Positions 29,314 through 37,050 of a stretch of DNA of 64,000 nt are shown piece by piece. Source of the stretch: an uncultured Lactobacillus sp. (GTDB taxonomy: Bacteria > Bacillota > Bacilli > Lactobacillales > Lactobacillaceae). The stretch's first letter is position 1; every line of letters starts with the position of its first letter. The notes under the pieces are model-generated. The model had not been told where the DNA came from. It made no database searches and saw nothing but the letters and a program-made list of their open reading frames with translations. Both the position numbers and the translations under genes were made by a program. Location: NCBI RefSeq assembly GCF_947367085.1, contig NZ_CANBCP010000001.1, positions 31,382 through 95,381 of the forward strand, written 5' to 3'.

Positions 29314-29358
29314 AAAATCGGTTAGGTCCTATTTTATAGGATTTAACCGATTTTTAAT
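29314..29358 (+). terminator. Terminator/attenuator hairpin between peptide and ThiF genes
   Basis: AAAATCGGTTAGGTCCTA (29314-29331) pairs along its whole length, with two G-U pairs, with the arm at 29337-29354; the loop is five bases and a T tract follows. It should end most transcripts after the peptide and allow some read-through, giving excess peptide over enzyme as in the mccA-mccB arrangement. Confidence 0.85.
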
Positions 29359-29396
29359 TTTAATCATATTTATAAGTAAAAGCGAGGAGGAGCAAT

Positions 29397-30374
29397 ATGA
29401 GAAAGTTGAGAATAAAAAGGACATTACAGCCTTTAGTTGATGGCGATAAGATATTATTCGGTATAGGAAACGTGGGGCTTAGAAGAACTATCCCTAATAA
29501 TCCTGAAAATATTGAATTGTTGAAATTCTTAAATGATGAAATACCTAGAGATCAAGTAAGACTTTCTGATGATCAGATAAAGAATAAAATTGATCAATTA
29601 AAGGATTTGGGAGTTCTGACTACTAATACATATTCTGATGCTCCTAGGTATTCAAGAAATGAAACATTTTTTGAATGGATGGATATGTCTTCAAATATTA
29701 ATCCATATAAATATCAAGAAAAGTTGTTTAAATCTAAGGTTGTAGTTTTGGGAATTGGTGGAATAGGTTGTGCTGTTGCTGAACACTTAATAAGAGCAGG
29801 TATAAATAAAATTAAATTGGTTGATTTTGATACAGTAGAGGAATCTAACTTAACTCGACAAACTACGTATTTTGAAGACGACATTGGGAAATCTAAATTA
29901 GATGCTTGCAAAAGATATCTCTTAAAAATTAATTCTGAAATCCACGTAGAGACAATTAAACAAAAAGTTTCTAAATATGAAGATTTAGAAAAAATAATTA
30001 ATACAAAAGATTCATTAATTGTAAATTCTATGGATAAACCTGCAGAATTAGATAACTGGGTTGATACCGTGTCAAATAAGTATAATATCCCAGTCGTTTT
30101 TGGAAGCTATGCAGCTACTGCTACAAATGTTTATCCTAAGACTCCAAATGTTTCGCTGAATTATAGTGATTTTTTAGGAAAGGAGCAAATTACTGAAGAT
30201 TGTATTATAGATAATACTTTCCCAATGGGGACCCTATCTTCAGTGACTGCAGTAGCTGCGGGCTTTGTTAGCTATACAGCGATTATGATGTTGACAGGAT
30301 TACGAATACCTAAAGAAGGTATTCAAATGGATTTTGACGGCTGGTCCATATATAAATTTCCAAATCAGAGGTGA
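29397..30374 (+). CDS. ThiF/MccB-like E1 adenylating enzyme (RiPP maturation)
   Basis: A 325-residue E1-fold protein. Residues 1 to about 95 look like a winged-helix peptide-binding domain, as in MccB and related RiPP enzymes. RYSRNE (about 84-89) and the nucleotide loop GIGGIG (119-124) follow, then the ATP-binding LVDFDTVEESNLTRQTTY and DIGKSK segments. No CxxC zinc knuckles are present (only three Cys, all isolated), a difference from E. coli MccB and from MoeB. Enzymes of this family adenylate a peptide C-terminus. It follows the 17-residue peptide gene, has a strong GAGGAGG site, and is 5 bases before the first ABC gene. The chemistry on a C-terminal Arg is unknown. Confidence 0.85.
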   Translation: MRKLRIKRTLQPLVDGDKILFGIGNVGLRRTIPNNPENIELLKFLNDEIPRDQVRLSDDQIKNKIDQLKDLGVLTTNTYSDAPRYSRNETFFEWMDMSSNINPYKYQEKLFKSKVVVLGIGGIGCAVAEHLIRAGINKIKLVDFDTVEESNLTRQTTYFEDDIGKSKLDACKRYLLKINSEIHVETIKQKVSKYEDLEKIINTKDSLIVNSMDKPAELDNWVDTVSNKYNIPVVFGSYAATATNVYPKTPNVSLNYSDFLGKEQITEDCIIDNTFPMGTLSSVTAVAAGFVSYTAIMMLTGLRIPKEGIQMDFDGWSIYKFPNQR

Positions 30375-30379
30375 GATAA

Positions 30380-31942
30380 ATGTTAAAAAAATGGATAAAA
30401 ACGAACCCAGGTAGAATATTAGCACTTATATTATTTTCTGTAGTATTGCAAATTTTTTCAACAACTAGTTATTATTTAGTAAATCCAATGCTCAATGCAA
30501 TCATGGATGGAGAATTTCAATTATTTATTATTATAATTATTAGTAAATTTGTTGTTGATCAGATTGCTAATGGAAGTTTAAGTTATGGTACTTATTTGTA
30601 CGAAGTACAAACGCAGGATTTTTACCATAGCTTAAGACAGCAAAACTTAAAGTTTTATGTTAAAAATCCATCAAATCTTAGTGATATGGAAAATGATTTA
30701 ACTAGTAATTTAGATTTGCTTGATGAGAACTATTTTATGCAAGTATTTATTGCATTTAATAATTTTCTATATGTAGTATGTGTTTCTCTTGCCCTATTAA
30801 GTTATAACTGGATCCTGGTATTTTATTCATTTTCTGTAGCAATTATTTCATTGATAGTACCAAAATTCTTTGAAAAATTTTCAACTAAAGCAACAAATCA
30901 AATTGCAAAATCTAATAGTAAGTATTTAGAAAATCTGTATCAATGGATAGTAGCATTAGATGAAGTTCGCCGATACAGAATAGGAAATCAGTTAGTTAGG
31001 AACACTAGTGACGTAGGACAAAAGCTTGAAGAAAGTGAAATTAATCAGCAAAAGGTTATTACATTTTCTACGTTTTGCCAAAATTTAATTGAATTATTTG
31101 GAATTTTTGGTATTCCAGTGATTGCAGGTATATTATATTTTCAGAATAAAGTTCAATTTGGAACAATAGTTGCAGCTGGTTATTTAGCAAATGGAATATT
31201 TAGTTCTTTAGGTGAAGCGATATCTGCATTAACTATTGCTCGTTCTACTCATGAGATTAGACAAGAATTAAATAAATATTTTAAAACTAAGTCAGCGTTG
31301 CCTATCAATAAGTTAAAAACTATAAAAATTAAAAACGGAAAAGTAAAATTTAGCAATAATGATGTATTATCTTATAATTTTGAATTAAATTATGGAGATC
31401 ATGTTTTGGTTACGGGTCCTAGTGGTAGTGGAAAATCCACGTTACTAAAAATAATTACAGGACAGCAAAAATTATCTTCTGGTACTATTAAATATTTTGA
31501 TTTTGAGGATAAGCCTAAAAAATTCAATTTAAGTCAATTGGGGTATTTACCTCAAGAAAACATATTATTTCCAGGATCAATTTTAGAAAATATTACTATG
31601 TTTAATGATAAATTGGATGCAGAAGCAAAAAAAATAGTTAATGATGTCCAATTGACTAAAGATTTAAGTAAGTTCGATAAGGGAATATATACTAAAATTG
31701 ATCCAAACAATATAACTTTGTCCGGCGGGCAAAAACAAAAGATATTTTTAGCTAGAGCTCTGGTACATCCCACTACATTTTTATTATTAGATGAGGCATT
31801 AAGTGCGATTGATCCAAAAACTTCTACTTTAATTATAAAAAGATTACTAAAGGAAAAAACTGTATTACTTGTAGCTCATAACTTATCACCAAGTCAAAAG
31901 AAACTGTTTACAAAAGAGATTCATTTATACGAGGAGGATTAA
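30380..31942 (+). CDS. ABC half-exporter, membrane and ATPase domains fused (1)
   Basis: A 520-residue half transporter with about five or six membrane helices in residues 1-290 and an ATPase domain from about 315: Walker A GPSGSGKST, signature SGGQKQK, Walker B LLLDEALSAID, switch His in VAHNLS. There is no C39 peptidase domain, so it should export an already mature or leaderless product. It is paralogous to the next gene (shared W-I/L-V/I-A/G-L-D/N-E-V/I-RRY segment), and the two probably form a heterodimer that also gives self-protection. Codon use is very A/T-rich. Confidence 0.88.
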   Translation: MLKKWIKTNPGRILALILFSVVLQIFSTTSYYLVNPMLNAIMDGEFQLFIIIIISKFVVDQIANGSLSYGTYLYEVQTQDFYHSLRQQNLKFYVKNPSNLSDMENDLTSNLDLLDENYFMQVFIAFNNFLYVVCVSLALLSYNWILVFYSFSVAIISLIVPKFFEKFSTKATNQIAKSNSKYLENLYQWIVALDEVRRYRIGNQLVRNTSDVGQKLEESEINQQKVITFSTFCQNLIELFGIFGIPVIAGILYFQNKVQFGTIVAAGYLANGIFSSLGEAISALTIARSTHEIRQELNKYFKTKSALPINKLKTIKIKNGKVKFSNNDVLSYNFELNYGDHVLVTGPSGSGKSTLLKIITGQQKLSSGTIKYFDFEDKPKKFNLSQLGYLPQENILFPGSILENITMFNDKLDAEAKKIVNDVQLTKDLSKFDKGIYTKIDPNNITLSGGQKQKIFLARALVHPTTFLLLDEALSAIDPKTSTLIIKRLLKEKTVLLVAHNLSPSQKKLFTKEIHLYEED

Positions 31943-31943
31943 T

Positions 31944-33518
31944 ATGACAATTAGAACATTATTCAAAATTAATCCACTAAGGTTTATAGTTTCATTAATG
32001 CTTGAGGGAATATCTGCTATGTTGGTAGTACTTGAGACATATTTTCTAACTATTCAGTTTGACAAAATAAAAATTCATGATTATCATGGCTTTTTCCTAT
32101 TTGCTTTTTTACAAATTATTAGTTTTATCTTAAGTAGTGGATTTAAGCAGCTAGGAAATTATCTGTGGACTGTTCAAGTACAGAATGGATTTCATCAAAT
32201 TAGAAAAAATTTTCTAGATAGTTTAGTAAAAAATAAGCAAAGATATCATCCTGATGATGTTCAGAATCAATTAGTTAAGAACTTAAAAATTGTAAAAGAG
32301 GGATATACAGATTCAATAAAAGATGCAGTATACCAAAGTGTTCTATTACTATTTATTACTACTACTTTGTTACAATTACAGTGGGAAATATTTATAATAG
32401 CTTTAATTTGGTCTTCTATTCAATTGTATCTACCAAAGTTGTTTGAAAAGAAATTAGATATTGCTTATAGTAATTTATCAGAGCAAAATAAAAAGTATCT
32501 AAATATATTGAATAATTGGCTAATTGGCTTGAATGAAATTAGAAGATATACAGCTACAGCGTATTTATTTAAAATTCTGGGACACGCTGGTAAGAACGTT
32601 GAAAAGTCTGTTATTAGTAAAAGTAAAGTTGATCAGCAAATAGAATATTTAAATAGTTTAATATACAATTTAGGGGACAGTATATTATTTATCATTACTG
32701 CCATAATAATTATTTTTTATGATGGCAATTTTGGATTGATTGCAAGTATCACTAGCTTTAATTTTTATTTATTCGGTTCATTGATGAATATTTCAACGTA
32801 CCATGTAAAGATTAAAGGAACTAAACAAATCAGAAATGAATTAATTGTTGATAAAGTAGAAGTATCCACACATGCAGATACAGGTGGTAGTCCTAGCGGT
32901 TTTAAAATAGAAAATTTAAAAATTAAATTTTCAAATGGTCAAAATATATCTTATCCTAATTTTGTAGTTAAGTCGGGAGAGAAAATACTTTTAACTGGTA
33001 AAAGTGGTAGAGGTAAATCTACACTATTTAAATTATTATTAGGAGATATGTTACCTAATAATGGTAAAATTACATATTTTGATAATGAGAATAAAGAAGT
33101 TTTACCAAATTATAGTCAAATTGGTTATTTATCACAAAGCCCAATTTTAGTTCCAGGAACAATATTAGAAAATATAACTATGTTTAAATCTAGTTTAATA
33201 CCACGTGTTTCTAAAATAGAGCAGAAGGTACAATTAGTAGGTGAATTTAGTAAAGGTCTGGATACTAATCTGGATCTGGTTAATGAAAATTATTCTGGTG
33301 GTCAAAAACAAAAAATTGTTTTGGCACGTAGTTTAGTTCATGATAGTAATTTGTTACTAATTGATGAAGGAACAAGTGCTATTGATCAGAAATCTACACT
33401 AGAAATTATTAAGAATTTAGTGAGAACTAAAAGAACAATTGTTTTTATCGCGCATAGCTTAACTCCTGAAATGAGAGAATTATTTGATCGAGAAATTAAT
33501 CTAGATAAAGAAGAATAA
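31944..33518 (+). CDS. ABC half-exporter, membrane and ATPase domains fused (2)
   Basis: A 524-residue paralogue of the previous gene. It starts one base after that gene's stop, with GAGGAGG upstream, so the two are translated in step. Walker A is GKSGRGKST, the signature YSGGQKQK, Walker B LLIDEGTSAID, and the switch His lies in IAHSLT. All catalytic motifs are intact in both partners. No separate immunity gene follows, so export is the obvious route of self-immunity if the peptide product is toxic. Confidence 0.88.
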   Translation: MTIRTLFKINPLRFIVSLMLEGISAMLVVLETYFLTIQFDKIKIHDYHGFFLFAFLQIISFILSSGFKQLGNYLWTVQVQNGFHQIRKNFLDSLVKNKQRYHPDDVQNQLVKNLKIVKEGYTDSIKDAVYQSVLLLFITTTLLQLQWEIFIIALIWSSIQLYLPKLFEKKLDIAYSNLSEQNKKYLNILNNWLIGLNEIRRYTATAYLFKILGHAGKNVEKSVISKSKVDQQIEYLNSLIYNLGDSILFIITAIIIIFYDGNFGLIASITSFNFYLFGSLMNISTYHVKIKGTKQIRNELIVDKVEVSTHADTGGSPSGFKIENLKIKFSNGQNISYPNFVVKSGEKILLTGKSGRGKSTLFKLLLGDMLPNNGKITYFDNENKEVLPNYSQIGYLSQSPILVPGTILENITMFKSSLIPRVSKIEQKVQLVGEFSKGLDTNLDLVNENYSGGQKQKIVLARSLVHDSNLLLIDEGTSAIDQKSTLEIIKNLVRTKRTIVFIAHSLTPEMRELFDREINLDKEE

Positions 33519-33836
33519 AATTTGAATAGTCGCTATAATACTGATTTTCAAAGAGTATAAATATTTGAATTTCAATTCATACATTATGATATACATTTAA
33601 GAAATGTATTTTACTATGTTGAAAAGATACGGGATTGAAAAACCAAATATATGACTGAAATGTCTGGAGAAAAATTAAGAAGTAGAAAAATCCCGCTAAA
33701 TCTTGGTATTGATAAACCTTGATTTAATGGGACTTTTATTTTTAGTCAAAGTTGAAATTTAACTAGAAATAGAGTCTTTTCATAGATACTTTCAGTTCTT
33801 TTAATAACTGATATTTACCATTAAATTTTTGATCTT
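33519..33836. other. Intergenic stretch after the exporter operon
   Basis: About 320 A/T-rich bases without a supported gene. Two tiny frames (33616-33654 and 33651-33722) lack ribosome-binding sites. A hairpin TCCCGCTAAATC / GATTTAATGGGA (33691-33732) followed by T-rich DNA is a probable terminator for the exporter operon and for the convergent gene. Confidence 0.6.
33691..33743. terminator. Probable bidirectional terminator
   Basis: Arms TCCCGCTAAATC and GATTTAATGGGA pair with one mismatch and one G-U; TTTTATTTTT follows. Confidence 0.6.
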
Positions 33837-34529
33837 TTATAGTTTGAAAAAACTATCTCCAGTGATTACTAATAATAAATACAACAAGGCGGACTTTTGT
33901 AAAGAAGTAGGATCAACTTTTCCTTTCTTTTCAATATTCTTTTGTAAGAAGAGCAGTAATTGATTTGGATTTACTAGGGCTACTAGTCTTGGTAAATCCA
34001 TTATTTGTTTATACAATTTCAAATTTAATTTTTTGTTTTTTGTTAAACCAAGATTTTTGCCAAATAAATAGCCAGATACTTTCAGATAAGCGATACAGCC
34101 CATGAGATCAAGCCTTGTGACTTTAGAACTATAAGGATTGTGCTTTATTCGATCAAAATTGCCATTAAATGCCTTTAGTTTAAAATCATGCAAATCATCA
34201 GCCATAATCTCTTGATGGTACTTATTTAAAGCATCAACCAAGATTTGCATTGCATCTTCAGAATCTAAAATTAGATTAAAGAAGTTTTTGTTAGGTTCTT
34301 TCAAAAGACTAGCAAGTGCATCACGAATAATTGGATCGGTAGGGATTGCTTTGCCTTTTTTCCACGCGTCTACATTAGCGTCCTCGAGCTTATCTTGTAC
34401 AGAGTCGGCTAATGTGACTGTGAAGTTATCATTAATAGTTTTAGTGATTTCATCAATTAACCTTGTATCAAGATCTAATTCTGAAATTTTTTGTTCTAAC
34501 CTTTTTGCTAATAAATTTTGCTTGACCAT
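33837..34529 (-). CDS. Hypothetical protein, element cargo gene
   Basis: A 230-residue, mainly helical, charged protein with no signal peptide and no motif I recognise. The N-terminal 65 residues are Asp/Glu/Lys-rich (LDLDTRLIDEITKTINDNF). The last 30 residues are more hydrophobic. It lies between the peptide cluster and the mobility genes and is transcribed against both. No ribosome-binding site precedes ATG 34529 at normal distance; the nearest (AGAAAGGA) is 34 bases away across a 16-bp palindrome. It could be a regulator, an immunity protein or a phage-defence protein, but the sequence supports none of these over the others. Confidence 0.6.
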   Translation of the reverse strand: MVKQNLLAKRLEQKISELDLDTRLIDEITKTINDNFTVTLADSVQDKLEDANVDAWKKGKAIPTDPIIRDALASLLKEPNKNFFNLILDSEDAMQILVDALNKYHQEIMADDLHDFKLKAFNGNFDRIKHNPYSSKVTRLDLMGCIAYLKVSGYLFGKNLGLTKNKKLNLKLYKQIMDLPRLVALVNPNQLLLFLQKNIEKKGKVDPTSLQKSALLYLLLVITGDSFFKL

Positions 34530-34542
34530 TTGTCAATTGCCA

Positions 34543-34558
34543 AGCAAACCGGTTTGCT
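34543..34558. promoter_or_regulatory. 16-bp perfect palindrome
   Basis: AGCAAACCGGTTTGCT lies in the leader of the minus-strand gene between its distant purine-rich site and ATG 34529. It could be an operator, or an RNA hairpin that brings the ribosome-binding site close to the start codon. Confidence 0.55.
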
Positions 34559-34578
34559 GTTATCCTTTCTTTCTCTAT

Positions 34579-34592
34579 ATCATTCGAATGAT
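34579..34592. promoter_or_regulatory. 14-bp perfect palindrome
   Basis: ATCATTCGAATGAT, 20 bases from the previous palindrome and upstream of the minus-strand gene; a possible operator. Confidence 0.45.
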
Positions 34593-34675
34593 TAATAATA
34601 ATTTACCTTAAGATAGAGCTAACTCATTTTTTACTTTTAAGAGCTCAAAATGAAATTGCCCTCGTCGACAATTCG

Positions 34676-34850
34676 TATAATATCAAGGGTTTGGAGACCT
34701 GTCAGAGTTTCTCCAAACTCGAAAAAATACGGATTATTTTTTGATCGATCAATTAATTTGCAGTATAGAAGATTTCTTCTAGCTAAAGTATTATGCAAAA
34801 AGAAGTTAAAAAATTAGAAAACCGCCACCCAAATTGGGCGACGGTTTTTT
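34676..34850 (+). ncRNA. Candidate small RNA of the element
   Basis: TATAAT (34676-34681) is followed by an 11-bp hairpin (arms at 34687-34697 and 34710-34720, GGGTTTGGAGA type). A terminator, AACCG...CCCAA / TTGGG...CGGTT plus T6, ends at 34850. There is no reading frame of note between. A transcript of about 160 bases is predicted; it could be a leader, a replication-control RNA or a transfer-origin structure. Confidence 0.4.
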
Positions 34851-34884
34851 AAGAGTAATTTATTCAAATCCCCTAAACTGAGAA

Positions 34885-34908
34885 TTGTTAAGAAATAAAA
34901 CTTAACAA
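34885..34908 (+). promoter_or_regulatory. Inverted repeat in the DUF961 leader
   Basis: TTGTTAAG and CTTAACAA are perfect 8-base arms, 8 bases apart, 13 bases before the AAGGAG site of the next gene. The rep gene leader has a comparable layout. Confidence 0.45.
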
Positions 34909-34934
34909 AATTCAAATTTAAGGAGATATGCAAC

Positions 34935-35282
34935 ATGGCATTCAAAATTGAAATGACAGTTAACCAAGCACTAGAAGGATGTTCTGCGGTAGTAATTGGT
35001 GTGATTACTCGCAAAGCAAATCCTAGTTACCATAACGAAGAGGATGTTAACGAGTATCCTAAGAACGTGAGATTGGCTATTACCAATGATCCATCAGGCG
35101 TTAACAACGGTCAGATTATTTCTGTCAAAGTGAAAAACGCAGACAACATTCAAGTTGGACAAGAATTCACTTTTAACTCAAAAAGTGGAGCTAGAGTTCC
35201 AAATGGAGAAATTCATTTCTGGACTCGTAACGGCTTTGTCCAAGTGGCAATGAAAGGCGATGGAATCTTTGAAGGGGACTAG
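34935..35282 (+). CDS. DUF961/YdcP-like element protein
   Basis: A 115-residue protein like the small accessory proteins (Orf22/Orf23 of Tn916, YdcP of ICEBs1) that precede the FtsK-like gene in Gram-positive integrative elements. The fold appears beta-rich with no membrane segment. AAGGAG lies upstream. Its end overlaps the start of the FtsK-like gene by 23 bases. The role in these elements is not well defined; the family assignment rests on length, pattern and position. Confidence 0.65.
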   Translation: MAFKIEMTVNQALEGCSAVVIGVITRKANPSYHNEEDVNEYPKNVRLAITNDPSGVNNGQIISVKVKNADNIQVGQEFTFNSKSGARVPNGEIHFWTRNGFVQVAMKGDGIFEGD

Positions 35283-36399
35283 AACACCCTTGTGTGACTA
35301 CATAACACAAGTAGTTGATGCTAGATTAGCTGTTGAAACTAATGATCAAAGCAGTATTAGTCACTCTTATGTATTCCTTGAAGAGCAGCTTGGAAAAGGG
35401 CTGCTTTTTATATTAAGGTATCCCAGCGGAATGAAGCTAGATGCGAAGACGTATTTTGATTTGTACGATATCATCGCACCTGCAATTTCAAAAGAAAAAA
35501 CAATGATCCGACCTTTAACTTTTCAATTAGTTCCTATTGATGATATGCCAATAGAGACTTCAGTCGGATTCTTCTTCCCTTGGAGAAACGGTCGAGCAAG
35601 TCGTTTGGTTGGATCAATTGGAGAAATACTAAGTGACTATGATTTAAATCAAGAAATTCCTATCATGAAGGGAATGGCAGCTAAAACAAACGTGCGTAGT
35701 TATCTCATAACAGGGAACACAGGTTCGGGTAAAACTGAGACCTTTAAATATTTTGAGCAAGTCTTTTCTAAGACAACTAATAGAAGTGGCACCAAACCAG
35801 CTAAGATAATTATTTTCGATAGTAAGAAGGGTGCTGGCAGTCGTTGGGCTAAACGAAATAACCCAGAAATTGAATTAATCGTTCCCAAAGAGGGAGATCG
35901 GCCGGAAGACTATATACCCCGATGTAATCGAAAACTAGAACAAATAGTTTCGGAAATGAACCATAGACAAGACGAGCTTTATAACTTCTCAAATAGGATC
36001 ACAACAGATGCCAATGAATTAGATGTCCCACCCATTTGGGTAATGTTTGAAGAGTTTGAAGGGGTTACGTTAGGAATGTCTCCAAGATCTGCACAAATTC
36101 AAGATTTGTATCGGCTTTTAACCTTGATCGCCCTTCTTGGACGTGAAAGTTTAGTAGGATTGTGCATTACTTCACAAATAGCCCGTCATGACATAATCCC
36201 AATACAAATTAGAAGCCAGATGCTAGTAAAAATTTTGCTAGGTGTAATTGATTCCACTTCCACAGCTTATTTATTTGGCGATTTAAGTGATAATATTCCT
36301 CTTCCTATTGGAGGAAAAGGTAGCGGAATTATTTCAATAAATGATGGCTACCATTATGGAATCGAACCAGTTGAGATGCCCACAATTTATGAAAGGTGA
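35260..36399 (+). CDS. FtsK/SpoIIIE-like DNA-translocating ATPase
   Basis: A 379-residue P-loop ATPase related to Orf21 of Tn916 and the ConQ/Tcp coupling proteins. Walker A is GNTGSGKTETFKYFE near residue 152 and the Walker B region is IWVMFEEFEG near 252. There are no N-terminal membrane helices, so it is shorter than true coupling proteins of about 460 residues; the membrane anchor may come from the next gene, which starts with a single helix. It likely moves element DNA or links the Rep complex to a host or helper conjugation machine. Confidence 0.8.
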   Translation: MESLKGTRTPLCDYITQVVDARLAVETNDQSSISHSYVFLEEQLGKGLLFILRYPSGMKLDAKTYFDLYDIIAPAISKEKTMIRPLTFQLVPIDDMPIETSVGFFFPWRNGRASRLVGSIGEILSDYDLNQEIPIMKGMAAKTNVRSYLITGNTGSGKTETFKYFEQVFSKTTNRSGTKPAKIIIFDSKKGAGSRWAKRNNPEIELIVPKEGDRPEDYIPRCNRKLEQIVSEMNHRQDELYNFSNRITTDANELDVPPIWVMFEEFEGVTLGMSPRSAQIQDLYRLLTLIALLGRESLVGLCITSQIARHDIIPIQIRSQMLVKILLGVIDSTSTAYLFGDLSDNIPLPIGGKGSGIISINDGYHYGIEPVEMPTIYER

Positions 36400-36404
36400 T
36401 AGAA

Positions 36405-36830
36405 ATGATACTTATTTTATTCATTGTTGTTTTAGTCTTTGTCCTTTGTAAATATGTTTTTAAGGTTGGTCAAAGTAATGAGTCAGCCTTATCAAAAGCT
36501 ATTAGACGTACTTCTTATAACTTGGATTATATTGATAAACAAGCAAACGCTATTGCATTAGGAGCTAATGTAATTACTCAGGGTAAGAAAGTAATTTTAG
36601 AAATTCCAACTCGCGGATTATGGCAATTTTCTACTAATCCACAGGTAGCTCAATGCTTAATGGAAAGAGTAAATAGTGCAGAATTCAAGCGCTTTTTAGA
36701 TTTAAATTATAGTGGCGTGGTATTTTCGAAACCTAAGTTTGAACAAAATAAAATAGTAATTATAGGTATGAAGTCAGACATGAGCCACCGCTTTGGGTCC
36801 TTCGACCCAAGGAGCGAGTGGCATAGATAG
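36405..36830 (+). CDS. Membrane-anchored hypothetical protein of the element
   Basis: A 141-residue protein with one N-terminal helix (ILILFIVVLVFVLCKYVF, about residues 2-20) and a soluble remainder. ATG 36405 has AAAGG at 36392-36396 and begins 5 bases after the FtsK-like stop; an overlapping GTG at 36396 is less likely. I do not recognise the family. Its position suggests a membrane anchor or partner for the FtsK-like ATPase. Its 3' end contains a large hairpin. Confidence 0.65.
   Translation: MILILFIVVLVFVLCKYVFKVGQSNESALSKAIRRTSYNLDYIDKQANAIALGANVITQGKKVILEIPTRGLWQFSTNPQVAQCLMERVNSAEFKRFLDLNYSGVVFSKPKFEQNKIVIIGMKSDMSHRFGSFDPRSEWHR
36784..36822. repeat. Nested hairpin, possible origin or transfer site
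   Basis: An inner TTGGGTC-CTTC-GACCCAA hairpin (36793-36810) sits inside outer arms GCCAC (36784-36788) and GTGGC (36818-36822). It is far more G/C-rich than its surroundings, lies inside the end of a coding sequence, and is between the FtsK-like and rep genes. Confidence 0.55.
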
Positions 36831-36883
36831 GGTAAAAAAATATCAAAAAAGTGCGTAAACCCGTATAAAATGTTGATACATAA

Positions 36884-36911
36884 GCATTTCTGGGCTTGTT
36901 ATTAGAAATGC
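36884..36911. repeat. Inverted repeat upstream of rep
   Basis: GCATTTCT and AGAAATGC are perfect 8-base arms 12 bases apart. Short direct repeats TGCGTAAA occur at 36852 and 36909. A candidate Rep-binding or nicking region. Confidence 0.45.
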
Positions 36912-36953
36912 GTAAAGTGGGTTTAAATAAAAAAGCTAAAAAGTTAAAAATAT

Positions 36954-36980
36954 CGCCGTCCAATTTGGACGGTGTTTTTT
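36954..36980 (+). terminator. Terminator in the rep leader
   Basis: CGCCGTCC / GGACGGTG hairpin and T6, placed 70 bases before the rep start. It is similar in form to the one at 34818-34850. Confidence 0.75.
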
Positions 36981-37010
36981 AAAACAAAGAGTATCTAAAT
37001 TCCTTATGAT

Positions 37011-37038
37011 TTTCTTGTAAATTAAAAATCACAAGAAA
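37011..37038 (+). promoter_or_regulatory. Inverted repeat overlapping the rep ribosome-binding site
   Basis: TTTCTTGT (37011-37018) and ACAAGAAA (37031-37038) pair; the second arm abuts the GG of the AGAAAGG site, so folding would hide it and limit Rep synthesis. Confidence 0.5.
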
Positions 37039-37050
37039 GGAAAACAGGTA

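Larger units (their letters stand above)
34530..34934. other. Regulatory stretch between cargo and mobility genes
   Basis: About 405 bases without a gene. It holds two perfect palindromes (34543-34558 and 34579-34592), a -10 box (34676-34681) followed by a long hairpin, a terminator (34818-34850) and an inverted repeat before the DUF961 start. Confidence 0.7.

Noticed and set aside
33616..33722. Two tiny ORFs after the exporter operon (MLKRYGIEKPNI and a 23-codon frame ending GIDKP)
   Set aside because: They share a GI(E/D)KP ending but have no ribosome-binding sites, and the second overlaps the terminator hairpin.
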